14,551 bases of DNA from a bacterium (GCA_017431585.1 JAFRKU010000075.1:1-14551); one strand, 5' to 3'; positions 1-7,137 are shown, counted from the first letter of the stretch. The notes: generated by a model not told the origin, from the sequence alone. Translations and numbers: made by a program.

Positions 1-1
1 C

Positions 2-961
2 GCTCAAGAGGAAAAAACCGCCGAGCTGGCCGCCAAGCTCAAAAACCGCGACGCCCAAGTGGAGCAGCTGCGCGCTGACCATTTGAAAGCTTTGCAAGAA
101 AAAGACGCCCTCGAGCAAGAAAAACAAAACCTCAAGCTCGACTTGCAAAAGCAACTAAGTGAACAGCGCGCCAAAATCGTCGCCGACGCCCGCGCCGCCG
201 TGGAAGCCGAGCAACAATTGAAACTGGCCGAAAAAGACAAAAAGCTGGCCGATTTTGAAATCAAAGTCGCCGAGCTGCAGCGCAAGCTCGAACAAGGTAG
301 CCAGCAGCTGCAAGGCGAAGTTTTAGAGCTGGCGCTCCAAGAGCAGCTGACGGCCGAATTTAGCGACGATATCATCGAAGAAATCCCCAAAGGTCAAAAT
401 GGCGCCGACATCCGCCAACGCGTTTTTGACAAAAACCACCGTGAATGCGGCAAAATCATTTGGGAGAGCAAACGAACCAAAAACTTCACCGCCGGCTGGA
501 TCCCCAAACTCAAAAACGACTTGCGCGCCGAAAAAGGCGATCTAGCGGTGCTTGTTACCACCGCTATGCCCAAAGACGTCACCGGCGAATTCGCCTATTA
601 CCAGGGCGTCTGGCTCTGTCAGCCCTCGCTGGCACTTTTCGTCAGTCAATTGTTGCGCTTCAATCTCATCCGCGTTTCTTTCGTCGTCGAAAGCCAAGCC
701 AACAAAGACGAAAAAATCGAAGCCCTCTATCGCTACCTCACCGGCCCCGAATTCGTCGCCACCATCGAAGCCCAACTCGAAGTTATCGCCAACTTGCGCG
801 CCGACCTGGACAAAGAAAAAAACGCCCTCCTGAAAAACTACGAAAAACGCGAGCAGCAAATTTTGCGCCTCCAACACAACGTGGTGGGCATGTACGGCGG
901 CCTCCAAGGGGTGACCAACAATGCCTTGCCCGCCGTCAAAGCCTTAGAATTGAGTGATTAA
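2..961 (+). CDS. DUF2130 family coiled-coil protein, 5' end missing
   Basis: The frame is open from base 2 with no convincing start, so the gene begins upstream of the window; 319 residues are visible. The first ~105 residues are a Lys/Glu/Ala/Gln-rich heptad-like coiled coil. A globular part follows, in which an 'ADIRQ' segment (Asp codon at 407) and 'IIWESKR' (Glu codon at 464, Lys at 470) are spaced like the D...ExK motif of PD-(D/E)XK nucleases. A second short coiled coil lies near the C-terminus. This order is typical of DUF2130 proteins, whose function is not established. A nuclease activity is inference from the motif only. The stop codon is directly followed by the GTG of the next gene, so the two are probably co-transcribed. 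Family assignment is fairly sure; role unknown. Confidence 0.85.
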   Translation, partial: AQEEKTAELAAKLKNRDAQVEQLRADHLKALQEKDALEQEKQNLKLDLQKQLSEQRAKIVADARAAVEAEQQLKLAEKDKKLADFEIKVAELQRKLEQGSQQLQGEVLELALQEQLTAEFSDDIIEEIPKGQNGADIRQRVFDKNHRECGKIIWESKRTKNFTAGWIPKLKNDLRAEKGDLAVLVTTAMPKDVTGEFAYYQGVWLCQPSLALFVSQLLRFNLIRVSFVVESQANKDEKIEALYRYLTGPEFVATIEAQLEVIANLRADLDKEKNALLKNYEKREQQILRLQHNVVGMYGGLQGVTNNALPAVKALELSD

Positions 962-1735
962 GTGAAACATTCGGCTCATATGCGAAAAAAAGACGAAAAA
1001 TTGTACTGTTTTTCCCCTGGCGTCATGCTGGCCACGCTCCTGATTGAATTCAGCGGCGCCTTGTACACCCTCATCCGCTACCGTCTGACTGTGCGCACCG
1101 CCATTTTAGCGGCTAGTTTGCTTGCTTTAGGCGTCTTCCAACTGGCGGAATATTTTATTTGCACTGGCGTGGTTTTATCGGGTCTGTCTTGGGCCCGCCT
1201 CGGCTTTGTTGCCATTAGTTTGCTGCCGCCTCTTGGCATCGAGCTGGCCATGAATTTAGCCGGTAAATCCCTCTCTTGGCTGCGCTATCTCATCTGGGGC
1301 GTGTGCGCGGCTTTCGTCATCTACTATGGCTTTGCCAGCAGTGCGCTCACCAGTGAAGTTTGCCTGGGCAATTACGTCATTTTCACCGGCCTTCACCCCT
1401 ACGGCGGCTATTTATACGGCGCTTACTATTTTTCGCTGCTGGCTTTAGGCGTTGGCCTGTCGCGCCACTGGGCCCGGCAAGTCAGCGACGCCAGTCTCGC
1501 TCGCGCTCTGCGCGGCTTGAGTTTGGGCTATCTGGTTTTTATCGTCCCCACCACCATTGTTGCCTTGCTCAAACCCGAAACCCAAGCCGCCATCCCCAGT
1601 ATCATGTGCGGTTTCGCCGTCTTTTTAGCCCTCATGCTCTTGCTGGTGGTCGCTCCTTGCAGCCATTTGCCTTCGCGCCTTTCGCTCTCGCGCCAGCAAT
1701 CGGCTCAAAATATAAAGCAGGATCAAGACAATTAA
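962..1735 (+). CDS. Seven-helix integral membrane protein, unknown function
   Basis: The 257-residue product is strongly hydrophobic. I count seven likely membrane helices, starting around residues 17-38 and ending with the helix 'FAVFLALMLLLVV', followed by a polar tail of about 25 residues. A 'CFSPGVM' segment opens helix 1. I see no kinase, transporter or protease motif, so I give no function; it resembles hydrophobic sensor-type seven-helix modules only in general layout. The GTG start touches the stop of the DUF2130 gene. An in-frame ATG at 980 (residue 7) is an equally good start and neither has a clear ribosome-binding site. Its last 111 bases overlap the minus-strand stalk-protein gene, tail to tail. 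The overlapping part encodes the last helix and tail here, so both readings look genuine. Confidence 0.75.
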   Translation: MKHSAHMRKKDEKLYCFSPGVMLATLLIEFSGALYTLIRYRLTVRTAILAASLLALGVFQLAEYFICTGVVLSGLSWARLGFVAISLLPPLGIELAMNLAGKSLSWLRYLIWGVCAAFVIYYGFASSALTSEVCLGNYVIFTGLHPYGGYLYGAYYFSLLALGVGLSRHWARQVSDASLARALRGLSLGYLVFIVPTTIVALLKPETQAAIPSIMCGFAVFLALMLLLVVAPCSHLPSRLSLSRQQSAQNIKQDQDN

Positions 1736-2848
1736 CCACCACAACCACCACCAGGACCGTGCTGTCAGCGCGCGAGTGATCTGGGCCCCCAAAACTTGCG
1801 GCGCCACTGTGGCTGCGCTCGTGGCCTCCGTCTGTGACCCCAGTGGTAAACTCGCCGAGTCATTCGTGGCCGTGGGCGACGGCATCGGGCTGGTTTGTCG
1901 AGCGCGCCCGCTGGTGCCAGCCAGGCTCACTGACCTCTGACTCGGACTGACTGTCACCACTTGGGTTCCGCTCTGACCGGTAGTAACTACCGGTTGATTG
2001 CTACTCGCCCCAGTTGACGAGTCAGTGTGTGTCTCGCTGGTTTGGCCACTTGTTTCACCGGAATTTTTTGCCTGTGTATCAGTGTTTTCTTTCGTTTGGC
2101 TCGGCTGAACACTCTCGCTGGCTGCTGCTTCGGGCTCAGGCGTTGGTGGCGGCGTGGGATCGGTAGTAACTACCGGTTCGTCACTGGGCGACGGCGTAGG
2201 GGAGGGGAGTAGCGCGGGTGTCGGTTCTGGTGTTGGCGAGGGTTGTGGCTGGGCGCTCTCGCTGGCTTCAGGCTCCGGCGTGGGTGTTGGTGTTGGCTCC
2301 GGCGACGGACTAGGACTCGGTGCCGGCTCGGGAGTGGGTGTTGGTTCCGGCGATGGCTCTGGCGTGGGTGTCGGCTCCGGTGTGGGCGTCGGCTCGGGCG
2401 CGACCGTTTCCCAGTTGGCTGTCAGTCGCCAGTTAAAAGTCAGCTTTAGGTTGCGCCGGGCCGCCTTTTGCAAAAAATCCCACGCTGGCTGCCCTGCGTG
2501 CAGCCACCACCGTAATTGGATATCACTGGCGGTTTGTGGCGGCACGCTCACGCTCCAACCGGTGGCGATCGCTTGGGGCAAGGTCAGCTGCGCCAGGCGT
2601 GTTTGGCCGGCCACCGGGTCATCGTTGATCACCACCAGCTGCAAATCTTGGCTAAACACCGCTGGCGGCGTTTTGGTGGTCACCAGCTTGGCCCGCAGGC
2701 TTAAAGAATAATCTTCATCCTGATTTTGTATTTGCCAGACCACTGTGGTCGGCGTATTTTCATCGACCAAATTGGTTTCCACCAGAGCGTAATCGATGAT
2801 AAGTTTTTTATTTTCACTGCGCAAAATCCGTTGATAAACTGGCGACAT
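1625..2848 (-). CDS. Membrane-anchored surface protein with Pro-Thr-Glu stalk
   Basis: A 407-residue protein in three parts. Residues 1-146 form a beta-rich globular domain ending in 'LKLTFNWRLTANW', loosely like the end of TasA/camelysin-type sandwiches (weak inference). Residues ~149-240 are a PTPEP/PSPEP stalk and ~250-345 a Ser/Thr/Gln-rich linker. After 'PQVLGA', one membrane helix (about 366-383, very Trp/Leu/Ile-rich) is followed by a basic tail, so the C-terminus should face the cytoplasm and the rest the outside. The start was chosen because the strand reads GGAAAGGAAAATATG, a good ribosome-binding site; the frame stays open upstream to 2950 but that stretch lies inside the preceding gene. 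Oddly, I find no signal peptide, which a surface topology would need. It overlaps the upstream secreted-protein gene by 35 bases and the convergent membrane-protein gene by 111. Confidence 0.75.
   Translation of the reverse strand: MSPVYQRILRSENKKLIIDYALVETNLVDENTPTTVVWQIQNQDEDYSLSLRAKLVTTKTPPAVFSQDLQLVVINDDPVAGQTRLAQLTLPQAIATGWSVSVPPQTASDIQLRWWLHAGQPAWDFLQKAARRNLKLTFNWRLTANWETVAPEPTPTPEPTPTPEPSPEPTPTPEPAPSPSPSPEPTPTPTPEPEASESAQPQPSPTPEPTPALLPSPTPSPSDEPVVTTDPTPPPTPEPEAAASESVQPSQTKENTDTQAKNSGETSGQTSETHTDSSTGASSNQPVVTTGQSGTQVVTVSPSQRSVSLAGTSGRARQTSPMPSPTATNDSASLPLGSQTEATSAATVAPQVLGAQITRALTARSWWWLWWLIVLILLYILSRLLARERKARRQMAARSDHQQEHEG
2129..2404 (-). repeat. Degenerate tandem repeat encoding the PTPEP stalk
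   Basis: On the plus strand this appears as runs of GGTGTTGG, GGCTCCGG and GGCGTGGG-type units. On the minus strand they translate to alternating Pro-Thr-Pro-Glu-Pro and Pro-Ser-Pro-Glu-Pro. Such tracts form stiff extended spacers that lift a domain away from the membrane or through a wall. Slippage within these units would change stalk length between strains (inference). Confidence 0.7.
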
Positions 2849-4394
2849 ATTTTCCTTTCCAAGCTTTCGTGTGTGTCTGGCGAACCCATGACAAAGGCGC
2901 ACCCAATGGTTCCAGTGTGGCTTCATCGATAATATTTCCCGATGAATCAATCAATTTTATCGCCATCGCTTCCCGGGTCACAAGCCGGCTTGCCAGCCGT
3001 ACTTGTCCCCAACTGTCCAATCGGGTGTTTTCGGCCGGAATAGACTGGCCATTGATCACCACTTGCCAGCCGTCCCAATTGGTCCCAGCGATGTTTTGCC
3101 AGGCTACGTACGAAGCCTCGGGCGTGGCGTCATTCACGCTCACGCTTGCCAGCCAAGTGGCCGCCGACGCCGGCGTGGCGGTGGTTTGGCACGATTGCCC
3201 CTGGCAAAAGAAAATTTCGGACAAATTCGACCACTCGCCCCAGATGTCGCGCAGTCTCCCCGCCACAAAAAAGCCCGCGCTCCAATCCGCCCACCCCGGC
3301 AAGGCAAAATTAGTCGCATTCACCGCGTCCAGGCGGCTTAAATATGCCAGCCCTTGCCAGTTGGCTCGCGTCTGATTGGGCTCAAGGGTCAAATGGTTCC
3401 ACTCTTGGGTCAAAGTCGCCGCCTCCGTCGCCGCCGCTATCCAAGCTTCATGGACACTGCCGTCAATCCGCCAAGTGGGCGCCAACAACCCCGTGATACT
3501 CCCGTCGTGCTCGCGCTGCCACTGTTGCCAGGCGGGCCGAATGGTATGAATTTGGTATTGTTTGTCCCCACCGTCATAGCGCCAACTAGAGTCAATTTTG
3601 TCCGGGTTGCCTGCCTCGTCCAAACTCACGATTTGTGTGTGGTCCACCCATCGCTCATCCAAGGGACACGAAGTGGCCGGTCCACAGACCAGTTGCCAGT
3701 TAAAACCCACCATCAACTGTCCGCCGTCTTGGCGCTCGCTACTCATCACCCAATCGGAGCGCACTTGGATCACCCGCAGCGATGTTTCCGTCCAGATAAA
3801 TGTTTCCTCGGGGCAATAATCGCTCGCGCACGCGCTCGCTACCCGGACGCTCCGGTGCTCGCTGTCACACGTGCCCGGATTGGGCAGCGACACACTCGCA
3901 GCTCGATTGCTCGCCAGCGTCGCGCTTTCCAGATAATAAACTGGTCCATCGCAAATTTGGATGCTCACTGCCGGCATATTTTGCCCCAGCGTCACCGTCT
4001 GGTTAATCTGCCAACCCAAACGAATCCCAATGAAATCCAATTTATCTTCCTCCAGTAAATACTCGGCCACCGCCCCTTGATGCGTCGCGGGATTGCTGGT
4101 CAAATCAATCCCCTTGCCGCCCTTGTGGGCCCCACTGCCCAATTGCCAGCGGCTCATATCACTATTGTAAGTCCGCGCCGCCTCGCACGTCCCGTAGGAC
4201 CGGTACGATAGTCCATCGGCTCTCGTTTGCCGGTAATAAAAGTCTGTCCCCGAGTTAAAAGACGTCCCCGGCCAGGCGGGTGTTTGCAAAGTAAAATTGG
4301 TCACATTCAGAATCTGACTGGCCCTGGCCACGCCGGCCGTCAGGCATAAGCTAGCCACCGCTATCATTACTGTCCGCCACCATTTTGTTCCCAT
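2814..4394 (-). CDS. Large secreted Cys/Trp-rich surface protein
   Basis: A 526-residue exported protein. The N-terminus is a classical signal peptide: a short basic start with Lys4 and Arg7, a hydrophobic core 'VMIAVASLCLTAGVA', and an 'ARA' cleavage site after residue 25. The mature part is rich in Trp, Asn, Thr and Ser, and carries several close cysteine pairs ('CASDYC', 'CGPATSC', 'CQGQSC') suited to disulphides outside the cell. The last ~90 residues ('IKLIDSSGNIIDEATLEP...') faintly resemble a lamin-tail-type beta domain, a weak inference. I recognise no enzyme motif. The start at 4394 is preceded by AGAAAGG; an in-frame ATG at 4412 would add six residues. The coding end overlaps the stalk-protein gene by 35 bases, so the two are probably one surface unit. 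Transcription would start in the AT-rich divergent region upstream. Confidence 0.8.
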   Translation of the reverse strand: MGTKWWRTVMIAVASLCLTAGVARASQILNVTNFTLQTPAWPGTSFNSGTDFYYRQTRADGLSYRSYGTCEAARTYNSDMSRWQLGSGAHKGGKGIDLTSNPATHQGAVAEYLLEEDKLDFIGIRLGWQINQTVTLGQNMPAVSIQICDGPVYYLESATLASNRAASVSLPNPGTCDSEHRSVRVASACASDYCPEETFIWTETSLRVIQVRSDWVMSSERQDGGQLMVGFNWQLVCGPATSCPLDERWVDHTQIVSLDEAGNPDKIDSSWRYDGGDKQYQIHTIRPAWQQWQREHDGSITGLLAPTWRIDGSVHEAWIAAATEAATLTQEWNHLTLEPNQTRANWQGLAYLSRLDAVNATNFALPGWADWSAGFFVAGRLRDIWGEWSNLSEIFFCQGQSCQTTATPASAATWLASVSVNDATPEASYVAWQNIAGTNWDGWQVVINGQSIPAENTRLDSWGQVRLASRLVTREAMAIKLIDSSGNIIDEATLEPLGAPLSWVRQTHTKAWKGKYVASLSTDFAQ

Positions 4395-4425
4395 ATCGCC
4401 TTTCTGTCTCATCGTCCCCGATTAT

Positions 4426-4451
4426 GTCACCCCAATGTGACCAAAAGTGAC
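4426..4451. promoter_or_regulatory. GTCAC/GTGAC box cluster (candidate operator)
   Basis: GTCAC (4426-4430) and GTGAC (4437-4441) form an inverted repeat around CCCAAT. A second GTGAC follows at 4447-4451, exactly one helical turn later. The cluster sits just upstream of the secreted surface-protein gene, between it and the LexA-like gene. A further GTCAC lies at 4602-4606, close to the repressor promoter. I infer a repressor site, possibly bound by the neighbouring LexA-like protein; no known SOS-box consensus is matched. Confidence 0.4.
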
Positions 4452-4513
4452 AAAATTTGGCCCCAATTTGCTCAGCGTGAATAAAAATGAAAATAAAAAT
4501 TAATTGATAAATA

Positions 4514-4543
4514 AACAAATTTTACCAAACTGAACAAATTTTA
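4514..4543. repeat. Direct repeat AACAAATTTTA (two copies) in AT-rich divergent region
   Basis: AACAAATTTTA occurs at 4514-4524 and 4533-4543, 19 bases apart. It lies in a stretch (about 4480-4560) that is far more AT-rich than the coding DNA on either side. This is the gap between the divergent surface-protein and repressor genes, so promoters for the minus-strand pair should lie here. I could not fix a single -35/-10 pair for them with confidence. The copies may be operator half-sites or only composition. Confidence 0.35.
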
Positions 4544-4624
4544 TCTATATATAAAATTACCCCCAAATTGCTCTTGATTTTCGCTACTCGGGGTGCGTAC
4601 GGTCACATCCACCTTTTTTCCAGC

Positions 4625-4653
4625 TTGACAAAACACCTACTTTGCTCTATAAA
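4625..4653 (+). promoter_or_regulatory. Near-consensus sigma70-type promoter of the LexA-like gene
   Basis: A perfect -35 box TTGACA (4625-4630) is followed by exactly 17 bases and the -10 box TATAAA (4648-4653, five of six consensus bases). The start site should fall near 4660, about 20 bases before the ATG at 4680. It likely drives the lexA-like, FemAB-type and pyrH genes together. Confidence 0.75.
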
Positions 4654-4679
4654 ATTATCATAACAACTAGAAAGTGCTA

Positions 4680-5312
4680 ATGGCAGTCACGCTATATAAA
4701 AAACAGAAACAAATCTACGATTACTTATGCCAGTACATCCAAAAAAATGACTTTGCCCCCACTTTGAAAGAAATCGCCACTGCCATGGGCGTCAATTCGG
4801 TGGCCACCATTCACGAACATCTCAAAGCTCTGGAAGACAAAAACTTGATCAAACGCTCCAAAGGCAAAAATCGCGCCATTGAGCTAACCAATCGCACCAT
4901 GTTGCGCCTCACCGAAGGTGTGGACCTGCCGATTACCGGTTTTTTGCGCTACGGCGAGCCCATCACTCCCAATGTCCGCACCAATCAAACTTTTCGCGTC
5001 GCACCCGACCTGGTCTCGGGCAAAAAACGTGCTTTCATTTTGCAAGTCCAAGGCGACAGCTGGCAGCGTGAACTCCTGGCCGATACTGACCTAGTCATCG
5101 TCGAAGAGCAAAAAGACGTCGCCAATGGCACGGTGGTCATCGCTATCCCCGATAGCGGCAATGCCGTCATCAGCCGCTTTTTCCGCGAAGCCACCCGTAT
5201 CCGCCTAGAGCCAGTTTTTGACAGCGAAGCCATGCCGATTTACGCTGTCAATGTCAAAATCATTGGCCAAATCACCGGTGTGATTCGCCAATTAAGTCTC
5301 CAAACTGCCTAA
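4680..5312 (+). CDS. lexA: LexA-like repressor with altered cleavage site and dyad
   Basis: At 210 residues it has LexA length and architecture. A winged helix-turn-helix (residues ~5-70, 'TLKEIATAMGVNSVATIHEHLKALE') precedes an S24-type domain (~82-205, 'LPITGF...GDSW...VIRQL'). LexA normally represses DNA-repair genes and cuts itself at an Ala-Gly bond using a Ser-Lys pair when RecA filaments form. Here the bond position reads Tyr91-Gly92, the Ser is kept (Ser127 in 'GDSW', usually GDSM), and the place of the Lys in the usual 'VKR' is Ser165 in 'VISR'. By this eye alignment self-cleavage should fail, so it may be a constitutive or differently triggered repressor. The ATG at 4680 is preferred over a GTG two codons earlier. 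It heads a plus-strand cluster with the FemAB-type and pyrH genes. Confidence 0.85.
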   Translation: MAVTLYKKQKQIYDYLCQYIQKNDFAPTLKEIATAMGVNSVATIHEHLKALEDKNLIKRSKGKNRAIELTNRTMLRLTEGVDLPITGFLRYGEPITPNVRTNQTFRVAPDLVSGKKRAFILQVQGDSWQRELLADTDLVIVEEQKDVANGTVVIAIPDSGNAVISRFFREATRIRLEPVFDSEAMPIYAVNVKIIGQITGVIRQLSLQTA

Positions 5313-5317
5313 ATTGG

Positions 5318-5326
5318 TGTTATAAT
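5318..5326 (+). promoter_or_regulatory. Extended -10 promoter just before the FemAB-type gene
   Basis: TGTTATAAT contains the TGn extension and a perfect -10 hexamer (5321-5326). No good -35 box is visible, as is usual for extended -10 promoters. The predicted start near 5333 leaves only about 5 bases before the ATG at 5338, so the mRNA would be nearly leaderless. This agrees with the lack of a ribosome-binding site there. Confidence 0.55.
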
Positions 5327-5337
5327 AACCTTTAGTT

Positions 5338-6354
5338 ATGATAGTGCGGCCGATTTCATTTGAAGAAAAAGCGATTTACAACCAAGTCGTGGGACACCCC
5401 TTGCAAAGCTGGGAATGGGGCGAATTCAAAAAAGTCACCGGTCAAAAAGTCGAGCGTATCGGCTTTTTTGAGGGTAATCAATTAAAAAGCGCTATCCAAA
5501 TCTCTTTCCACGATCTCCCCGGCGGCTACACCGTCGGCTACTTGCCCAAAGGTCCCATGCCTATCGAAGAACACATCGCCGCCATGAAACAAGTGGCCAC
5601 CAAAAACAACGCGCTTTTTATCAAAATTGAACCCAATATCATGACGCCCGTGGTCGCCACCGGCCAAAGCGCCGTCGGCTCCATCCAAGACTTTTTGGTT
5701 CAACGCGGCGCCAAAAAGGGTCGCAGCATTTTTACCCACTATACTTTCGCCCTGGACTTAAGCAAAACCGAAGACGAACTTTTCGCCGCTCTCCACTCCA
5801 AAACCCGTTATAATGTCCGCCTGGCCATCAAAAAAGGTGTCCAAATTATCGATGACACCAGCAAAGACGGTCTGGAAATTTTCATCAAACTCCTGGAAGA
5901 AACCACCAATCGCAAAAATTTTCACGCCCACGACGCCGAATATTATCGCCAGATGTGGCACGCTCTGGGCCGCTCCGGCATGATGAAAATTTTTCACGCT
6001 GTCTACAATGACACCGTCGTCGTCTCCTGGATCATTTTCCTTTTCAACGGCAAACTCTACTATCCCTACGGCGCCAGCTCCAGTCTCCACCGCGAAGTCA
6101 TGGCCAGCAACTTGATGATGTGGGAAGTTATCAACTATGGCAAAAGCCACGGCGCCAAAATGTTTGACATGTGGGGCGCGCTCGGACCCGATCCCAACCC
6201 CAAAAACCCCTGGTACGGTTTCCATCACTTCAAGGAAGGCTACGGCGCCCAGCTCATGGAAAATTTCCAAACCTTTGATTTCGTTTATAACCCAGGTTTA
6301 TACGGACTATTTAATGTGGCCGACCGCCTCCGGCAGGTGTGGTTGCATTGGTAA
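5338..6354 (+). CDS. FemAB-type aminoacyltransferase (peptidoglycan bridge ligase)
   Basis: The 338-residue length fits FemA/FemB/FemX enzymes, which transfer an amino acid from aminoacyl-tRNA onto the peptide of a lipid-linked peptidoglycan precursor at the inner membrane face. Visible landmarks are 'PLQSWEWGEF' (21-30), the 'SKTRYNVRLAIKKGV' block (154-168) that matches the family's usual K-x-R-x-N-(I/V)-R signature, and the C-terminal GNAT-like half with 'YYPYGASSS' and 'FDMWG'. No membrane segment is seen. The gene lies 25 bases after the LexA-like gene and 12 before pyrH. The ATG has no ribosome-binding site but an extended -10 promoter directly upstream. The family is clear; the amino acid added is not, and acylation of another substrate remains possible. 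Confidence 0.88.
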   Translation: MIVRPISFEEKAIYNQVVGHPLQSWEWGEFKKVTGQKVERIGFFEGNQLKSAIQISFHDLPGGYTVGYLPKGPMPIEEHIAAMKQVATKNNALFIKIEPNIMTPVVATGQSAVGSIQDFLVQRGAKKGRSIFTHYTFALDLSKTEDELFAALHSKTRYNVRLAIKKGVQIIDDTSKDGLEIFIKLLEETTNRKNFHAHDAEYYRQMWHALGRSGMMKIFHAVYNDTVVVSWIIFLFNGKLYYPYGASSSLHREVMASNLMMWEVINYGKSHGAKMFDMWGALGPDPNPKNPWYGFHHFKEGYGAQLMENFQTFDFVYNPGLYGLFNVADRLRQVWLHW

Positions 6355-6366
6355 AATAGAAAGGTC

Positions 6367-7122
6367 ATGGTGTCAAGCTGTTACCAACGGGTGATGTTAA
6401 AAATAACCGGTGAATCGCTTTTGGGCGAACGTGAATACGGGATCGATCCCGCCGCGGCGCGCAATTTGGCCCAAAAAATCAAAGCCGTCTGGCAACAACA
6501 CATCCAAGTCGCAGTCGTCATTGGCGGCGGCAATATTTTCCGAGGTATCGCTGGCTCCAAAAATGGTATCGACCGCGCCACCGCCGATTACATGGGCATG
6601 CTTGCCACCGTCATGAACGGTATGGCCCTGGAAGACGCCCTCATCAAAGCTGAAGTCCCCGTCCGGCTTCAATCGGCCCTGACCATGACCAGCGTGGCCG
6701 AACCTTTCTTGCGCAAACGGGCCATCCACCATCTGGAAAAAGGTCGCGTCGTCATTCTCTCAGCCGGCACCGGCAACCCCTATGTCACCACCGATACCGG
6801 CGCTAGCTTGCACGCTTTAGAATTACATTGCGATGTCCTGATGAAAGCCACCAAAGTCGACGGCGTCTACGATGCCGACCCCACCACCCACCCTCAAGCC
6901 CGCCGCTACCAAACTCTCTCTTATCGCGACATCGTCACCCAGCACCTGGATATCATGGATCAAGCCGCCTTATCTATGTCCATGGACAATGACCTTACCA
7001 CTCAAGTTTTCGAACTTTTCGCCGGCGATAATTTGCTGCGGGCCGTCTCAGGCGAGCCCATCGGCACCGTGATCAGCAATCATGTGGAAACAAAATTTGC
7101 CGATGAACCAAGTAAAAAATAA
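6367..7122 (+). CDS. pyrH: UMP kinase (uridylate kinase)
   Basis: Bacterial UMP kinase phosphorylates UMP to UDP with ATP in pyrimidine synthesis, as a cytoplasmic hexamer of the amino-acid-kinase fold. The 251-residue product has the family blocks in order: 'VMLKITGESLLG' (phosphate binding, 9-20), 'GGGNIFRG' (53-60), 'DYMGMLATVMNGMALEDAL' (74-92), 'GTGNPYVTTDTGA' (134-146) and 'KATKVDGVYDADP' (160-172). All look intact. An AGAAAGG ribosome-binding site at 6358-6364 lies only 2 bases from the ATG at 6367 but 5 from the GTG at 6370, so GTG may be the true start, shortening the protein by one residue. It follows the FemAB-type gene by 12 bases, with no terminator between. Confidence 0.97.
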   Translation: MVSSCYQRVMLKITGESLLGEREYGIDPAAARNLAQKIKAVWQQHIQVAVVIGGGNIFRGIAGSKNGIDRATADYMGMLATVMNGMALEDALIKAEVPVRLQSALTMTSVAEPFLRKRAIHHLEKGRVVILSAGTGNPYVTTDTGASLHALELHCDVLMKATKVDGVYDADPTTHPQARRYQTLSYRDIVTQHLDIMDQAALSMSMDNDLTTQVFELFAGDNLLRAVSGEPIGTVISNHVETKFADEPSKK

Positions 7123-7137
7123 ATAATTGAACAAAAA

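Noticed and set aside
2129..2404. CRISPR-like appearance of regular GGTGTTGG/GGCTCCGG units
   Set aside because: The units are short and degenerate, there are no unique spacers of constant length, and the tract is coding.
2154..2711. A plus-strand open frame encoding a glycine/valine-rich repeat protein
   Set aside because: It is the mirror of the PTPEP stalk repeat. The minus-strand reading has a ribosome-binding site, a membrane anchor and a sensible domain order; this one has none.
4995..5040. SOS-box type autoregulation by a known Gram-positive or proteobacterial LexA consensus
   Set aside because: I found neither GAAC-n4-GTTC nor CTGT-n8-ACAG near the promoter. Only the GTCAC/GTGAC cluster further upstream is symmetric.
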